A stretch of 34,019 nucleotides of DNA from Paludibacter sp. (GTDB lineage: Bacteria > Bacteroidota > Bacteroidia > Bacteroidales > Paludibacteraceae): positions 1-34,019 of the forward strand of contig JAIFKQ010000019.1 of the NCBI GenBank assembly GCA_020049515.1, read 5' to 3'. Positions within the stretch are counted from its first letter, which is position 1, and the number at the start of each line of letters is the position of its first letter. This document shows positions 31,912 to 34,019 of this stretch, piece after piece. The position numbers were made by a program, and so were the translations under genes. The notes below the pieces were generated by a model. It was not told where the DNA came from. It saw nothing but the letters and a program-made list of their open reading frames with translations, and made no database searches.

Positions 31912-32355
31912 TTATTCAGCTACTACTTCAAAAGCAACCTCTACAGTTACTTCTTTGTGCAATTTCAATGTAGCCGTATATGAACCTACTTCTTTCACTG
32001 CATCTTTCAATACAATTACTTTTCGATCAACAGTGTAACCTGCTTTTTCAAATGCTTCTGCAATTTGAATAGGACCAACTGCACCAAAAATCTTACCAGT
32101 TGTGCTGGTTTTAGCGCCTACAGTTAAGGTAATGCCTTTCAATTTCTCAGCCAATTCTAGGCTTTCGTTTTTGATGCGTTCCAATTTGTGAGCACGTTGT
32201 TTCAAGTCTTCTGCCAACATTTTTTTAGCCGATGATGTTGCCAAAATCGCTTTTTTTGTTGGGATAAGGAAGTTACGACCGTAACCACTTTTTACATTCA
32301 GAATATCGCCTTTATAACCTAAGTTGGTTACATCTTCTTTTAATATAATTTCCAT
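31912..32355 (-). CDS. rplI: 50S ribosomal protein L9
   Basis: L9 is a two-domain protein of the large ribosomal subunit joined by a long central helix. The N-terminal domain 'MEIILKEDVTNLGYKGDILN' and 'VKSGYGRNFLIPTKKAI' carry the rRNA-binding signature. The connecting helix spans about residues 42-75. The C-terminal domain is complete ('GITLTVGAKTSTTGKIFGAV'). The length of 147 is normal. It is the third gene of rpsF-rpsR-rplI, with 20 nt from rpsR, and is followed by a terminator. Confidence 0.97.
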   Translation of the reverse strand: MEIILKEDVTNLGYKGDILNVKSGYGRNFLIPTKKAILATSSAKKMLAEDLKQRAHKLERIKNESLELAEKLKGITLTVGAKTSTTGKIFGAVGPIQIAEAFEKAGYTVDRKVIVLKDAVKEVGSYTATLKLHKEVTVEVAFEVVAE

Positions 32356-32375
32356 ACTTTTTCCTCCTTAGTTTA

Positions 32376-32645
32376 TTATTTCATCATGTCGGTTACATAA
32401 GGAAGCAACGCGATGTGGCGTGCTCTTTTCACTGCTTGCGCTACTTTACGTTGAAATTTCAACGAGGTACCGGTAAGACGACGTGGAAGGATTTTTCCTT
32501 GTTCATTCAAGAATTTTTTCAAAAATTCTGCATCTTTGTAATCAATAAAACGAATACCGCTTTTTTTGAAACGACAGTATTTTTTCTTTTTTACATCAAC
32601 TGAGGGTGGAGTCAAATATCTGATATCTCCGTTGTTTGCTGCCAT
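32376..32645 (-). CDS. rpsR: 30S ribosomal protein S18
   Basis: S18 binds next to S6 on the platform of the small subunit. The 89-residue protein has '[20 protein letters not shown]' and the motif '[20 protein letters not shown]' with the C-terminal '[10 protein letters not shown]'. The N-terminal extension before 'KKKKYCRF' is usual in Bacteroidota. Its start lies 3 nt after the rpsF stop, so the genes are probably coupled. Confidence 0.97.
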   Translation of the reverse strand: MAANNGDIRYLTPPSVDVKKKKYCRFKKSGIRFIDYKDAEFLKKFLNEQGKILPRRLTGTSLKFQRKVAQAVKRARHIALLPYVTDMMK

Positions 32646-32648
32646 GGT

Positions 32649-32999
32649 TTAGTTCTCCTTTACTTCTTTAGATTTAATACTTTTTCTTTTTTCAGCATAC
32701 TCGAATGCATATTTGTCCAAACGGAACGATAAGAAACGGAGTACACGTTCATCGCGACGGAATTGTGTTTCCAATGTGGCGATAATACTTGATTCTGCAT
32801 CAAATTGAAGCAAAGAATAAAAACCTGACGATTTTTTTTGAATTGGGTATTGCAATTTCTTCAATCCCCAATTTTCCTCGTTCGTAATTGTAGCGCCATT
32901 TTCAATTAAAATGGTCTTGAATTTTTCTACCGCTTCCTTTGCCTGTACATCAGACAAAACGGGAGTTAGAATGAAAACGGTTTCATAATGATTTAACAT
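32649..32999 (-). CDS. rpsF: 30S ribosomal protein S6
   Basis: S6 forms a heterodimer with S18 in the small subunit. The 116-residue protein starts '[20 protein letters not shown]' and has '[20 protein letters not shown]' and '[13 protein letters not shown]', all typical. A basic tail ends it. The upstream promoter at 33052 is one of the clearest in the window. It is the first gene of the operon. Confidence 0.97.
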   Translation of the reverse strand: MLNHYETVFILTPVLSDVQAKEAVEKFKTILIENGATITNEENWGLKKLQYPIQKKSSGFYSLLQFDAESSIIATLETQFRRDERVLRFLSFRLDKYAFEYAEKRKSIKSKEVKEN

Positions 33000-33051
33000 A
33001 CTTTTGTTAGCTTTTTTAGTAAATAATGCTTAGTTTTTTCTTAAAGCGGGG

Positions 33052-33081
33052 CAAAGGTAGTAATAATTCTTTGATTGACAA
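33052..33081 (-). promoter_or_regulatory. Full Bacteroidota promoter of the rpsF operon
   Basis: The minus strand has TTG (33079-33081), a 19-nt spacer and TACCTTTG (33052-33059). Both boxes and the spacing fit the Bacteroidota primary sigma consensus. It lies 53 bp before the rpsF ATG. Confidence 0.7.
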
Positions 33082-33272
33082 TGCTTACGAAGTGAAAATT
33101 TGCTGAAATCAGATTCTTTTAATCGCTAAATGTGTATCTTGATGGGCAAATAATATATCTGTTCTAACGCGGAAAAAGCATTTTGGGTTCTAATACTGAA
33201 CAATACATTTGATTTTATCGTTTAATAATTAGTTTTTCAACTGTTATTTTTACTAAATCCAATTGCTTGAAT

Positions 33273-34019
33273 ATGAGCACTAAAATAGCTTTTTTCGATT
33301 CAAAGCCTTATGATGAGGCTTCTTTTAAACAGGTAAATAATCAATTTGGCTTTGATATACGCTACTTTAAAGGACATTTGAATCATGATAATGTTATCCT
33401 TACAAAAGGTTTTGATGTAGTATGTATTTTTGTAAATGCGGTGGTCGATACCTTGGTAATTAAAGAATTGGTTGCCAATGGCGTAAAATTGATAGCTTTG
33501 CGATGTGCTGGATTCAACAATGTAGATTTATTGGCATCAAAAGATGTAATAAAAGTGGTTCGCGTACCTGCCTATTCGCCTTATGCAGTGGCTGAGCATA
33601 CCCTTGCATTGATGTTGACATTGAATAGGAAAATACACAAGGCATATTCGAGAACTCGAGAAGGAAATTTTTCGTTGAACGGATTAATAGGTTTTGATAT
33701 GCATGGAAAAACAGCGGGAATTATTGGAACGGGTAAAATTGCCAAAATTCTGATACATACTTTGCGTGCAATTGGCATGAAAGTGTTGGCGTATGATTTG
33801 TACCCAGATGCCGAATTTGCCAAGAAACTTGATATCGAATATACAACCCTCGAAAATTTATACCGAAATTCGGATATTATTTCACTACATTGTCCGTTAA
33901 CTAAAGATACAGAATATATTATTAATGGTGATTCAATTTCTAAAATGAAGGATGGCGTAATGATAATCAATACCGGTAGAGGAAAATTGATACAAACTTA
34001 TGCATTGATAAAAGGGTTG
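33273..34019 (+). CDS. 2-hydroxyacid dehydrogenase, D-lactate dehydrogenase-like (partial)
   Basis: This gene runs off the window after 249 codons without a stop. D-2-hydroxyacid dehydrogenases reduce pyruvate-like keto acids with NADH. The N-terminal substrate domain 'TKIAFFDSKPYDEASFKQVN' is followed by 'LRCAGFNNVDL', 'PAYSPYAVAEHTLALML', the NAD-binding 'GIIGTGKIAKIL' (149-160), 'DIISLHCPL' and 'NTGRGKLI' with the substrate Arg. The catalytic Glu/His pair would lie beyond the edge. The pattern 'CAGFNNVDL' and the strong YSPYAVAE motif fit D-lactate dehydrogenase of fermentative Bacteroidota. Other members of the family cannot be excluded. Confidence 0.88.
   Translation, partial: MSTKIAFFDSKPYDEASFKQVNNQFGFDIRYFKGHLNHDNVILTKGFDVVCIFVNAVVDTLVIKELVANGVKLIALRCAGFNNVDLLASKDVIKVVRVPAYSPYAVAEHTLALMLTLNRKIHKAYSRTREGNFSLNGLIGFDMHGKTAGIIGTGKIAKILIHTLRAIGMKVLAYDLYPDAEFAKKLDIEYTTLENLYRNSDIISLHCPLTKDTEYIINGDSISKMKDGVMIINTGRGKLIQTYALIKGL

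Noticed and set aside
1-34019. CRISPR arrays, rRNA or tRNA genes
   Set aside because: I saw no regular direct repeats with unique spacers, and no cloverleaf or rRNA stretches in any gap.

Overview
This 34 kb window looks like a chromosomal segment of a Bacteroidota bacterium, most likely of the order Bacteroidales. The DNA is AT-rich. Many genes are preceded by the Bacteroidota -7 promoter box TAnnTTTG and few by Shine-Dalgarno sequences. Typical gene content includes a PorE-like type IX secretion lipoprotein, a GH57/GT4/debranching-enzyme glycogen cluster, a Bacteroidales-type P-II protein, AsnA, bifunctional HisIE and many lipoproteins with Bacteroidota-style lipoboxes. No rRNA or tRNA gene and no CRISPR array was seen, so a finer placement is not possible from this window.

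Layout. Positions 1-2930 are the end of an integrated element: a helix-turn-helix protein, an unrecognised 331-aa protein and a tyrosine recombinase whose C-terminus is broken by a short deletion. Position 3127 starts an OmpA-like glycine-zipper lipoprotein. Positions 4104-9538 form an operon-like run: an ECF sigma factor, a membrane-anchored protein with a beta-barrel-like C-terminus (probable anti-sigma/outer-membrane fusion), a Cys-motif lipoprotein, a lipid-anchored serpin and an LVIVD-repeat lipoprotein that is frameshifted. Positions 9677-11641 hold fabI and a pirin on the minus strand. Positions 12012-18139 hold a DUF1015 protein, the PorE-like protein, thyA, folA and asnA. Positions 18433-20069 hold hisIE, an ftsE-like ATPase and a small zinc-ribbon protein. 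Positions 20158-25218 (minus strand) hold thioredoxin and the glycogen cluster. A rhomboid protease, a LolC/E-type permease and an aminotransferase follow. Positions 29136-30886 hold the nitrogen pair of P-II and an ammonium transporter gene with several disruptions. After a 1-kb gene-poor stretch come the ribosomal genes for S6, S18 and L9, and a D-lactate dehydrogenase that runs off the right end.

How the genes fit together. The glycogen cluster would elongate and debranch glycogen, but its GH57 member has lost the usual catalytic acid. ThyA and DHFR form the dTMP/folate pair. AsnA uses free ammonia, which makes the damage in the neighbouring amt gene notable. P-II has Phe where enteric P-II proteins carry the uridylylated Tyr. 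The ECF operon appears to export a set of lipoproteins including a protease inhibitor.

The most interesting signals are: three genes with frame-breaking indels (integrase, LVIVD lipoprotein, amt), of which two lack similar lengths of about 26-29 nt; degenerate heptanucleotide repeats in at least five intergenic gaps; three operator-like repeat clusters (upstream of the integrase, pirin and P-II); the sigma/membrane/barrel fusion; and the GH57 with a degenerate active site. I found no complete novel defence or mobile system. The strongest new-biology candidates are the ECF-serpin lipoprotein operon and the heptad repeats.
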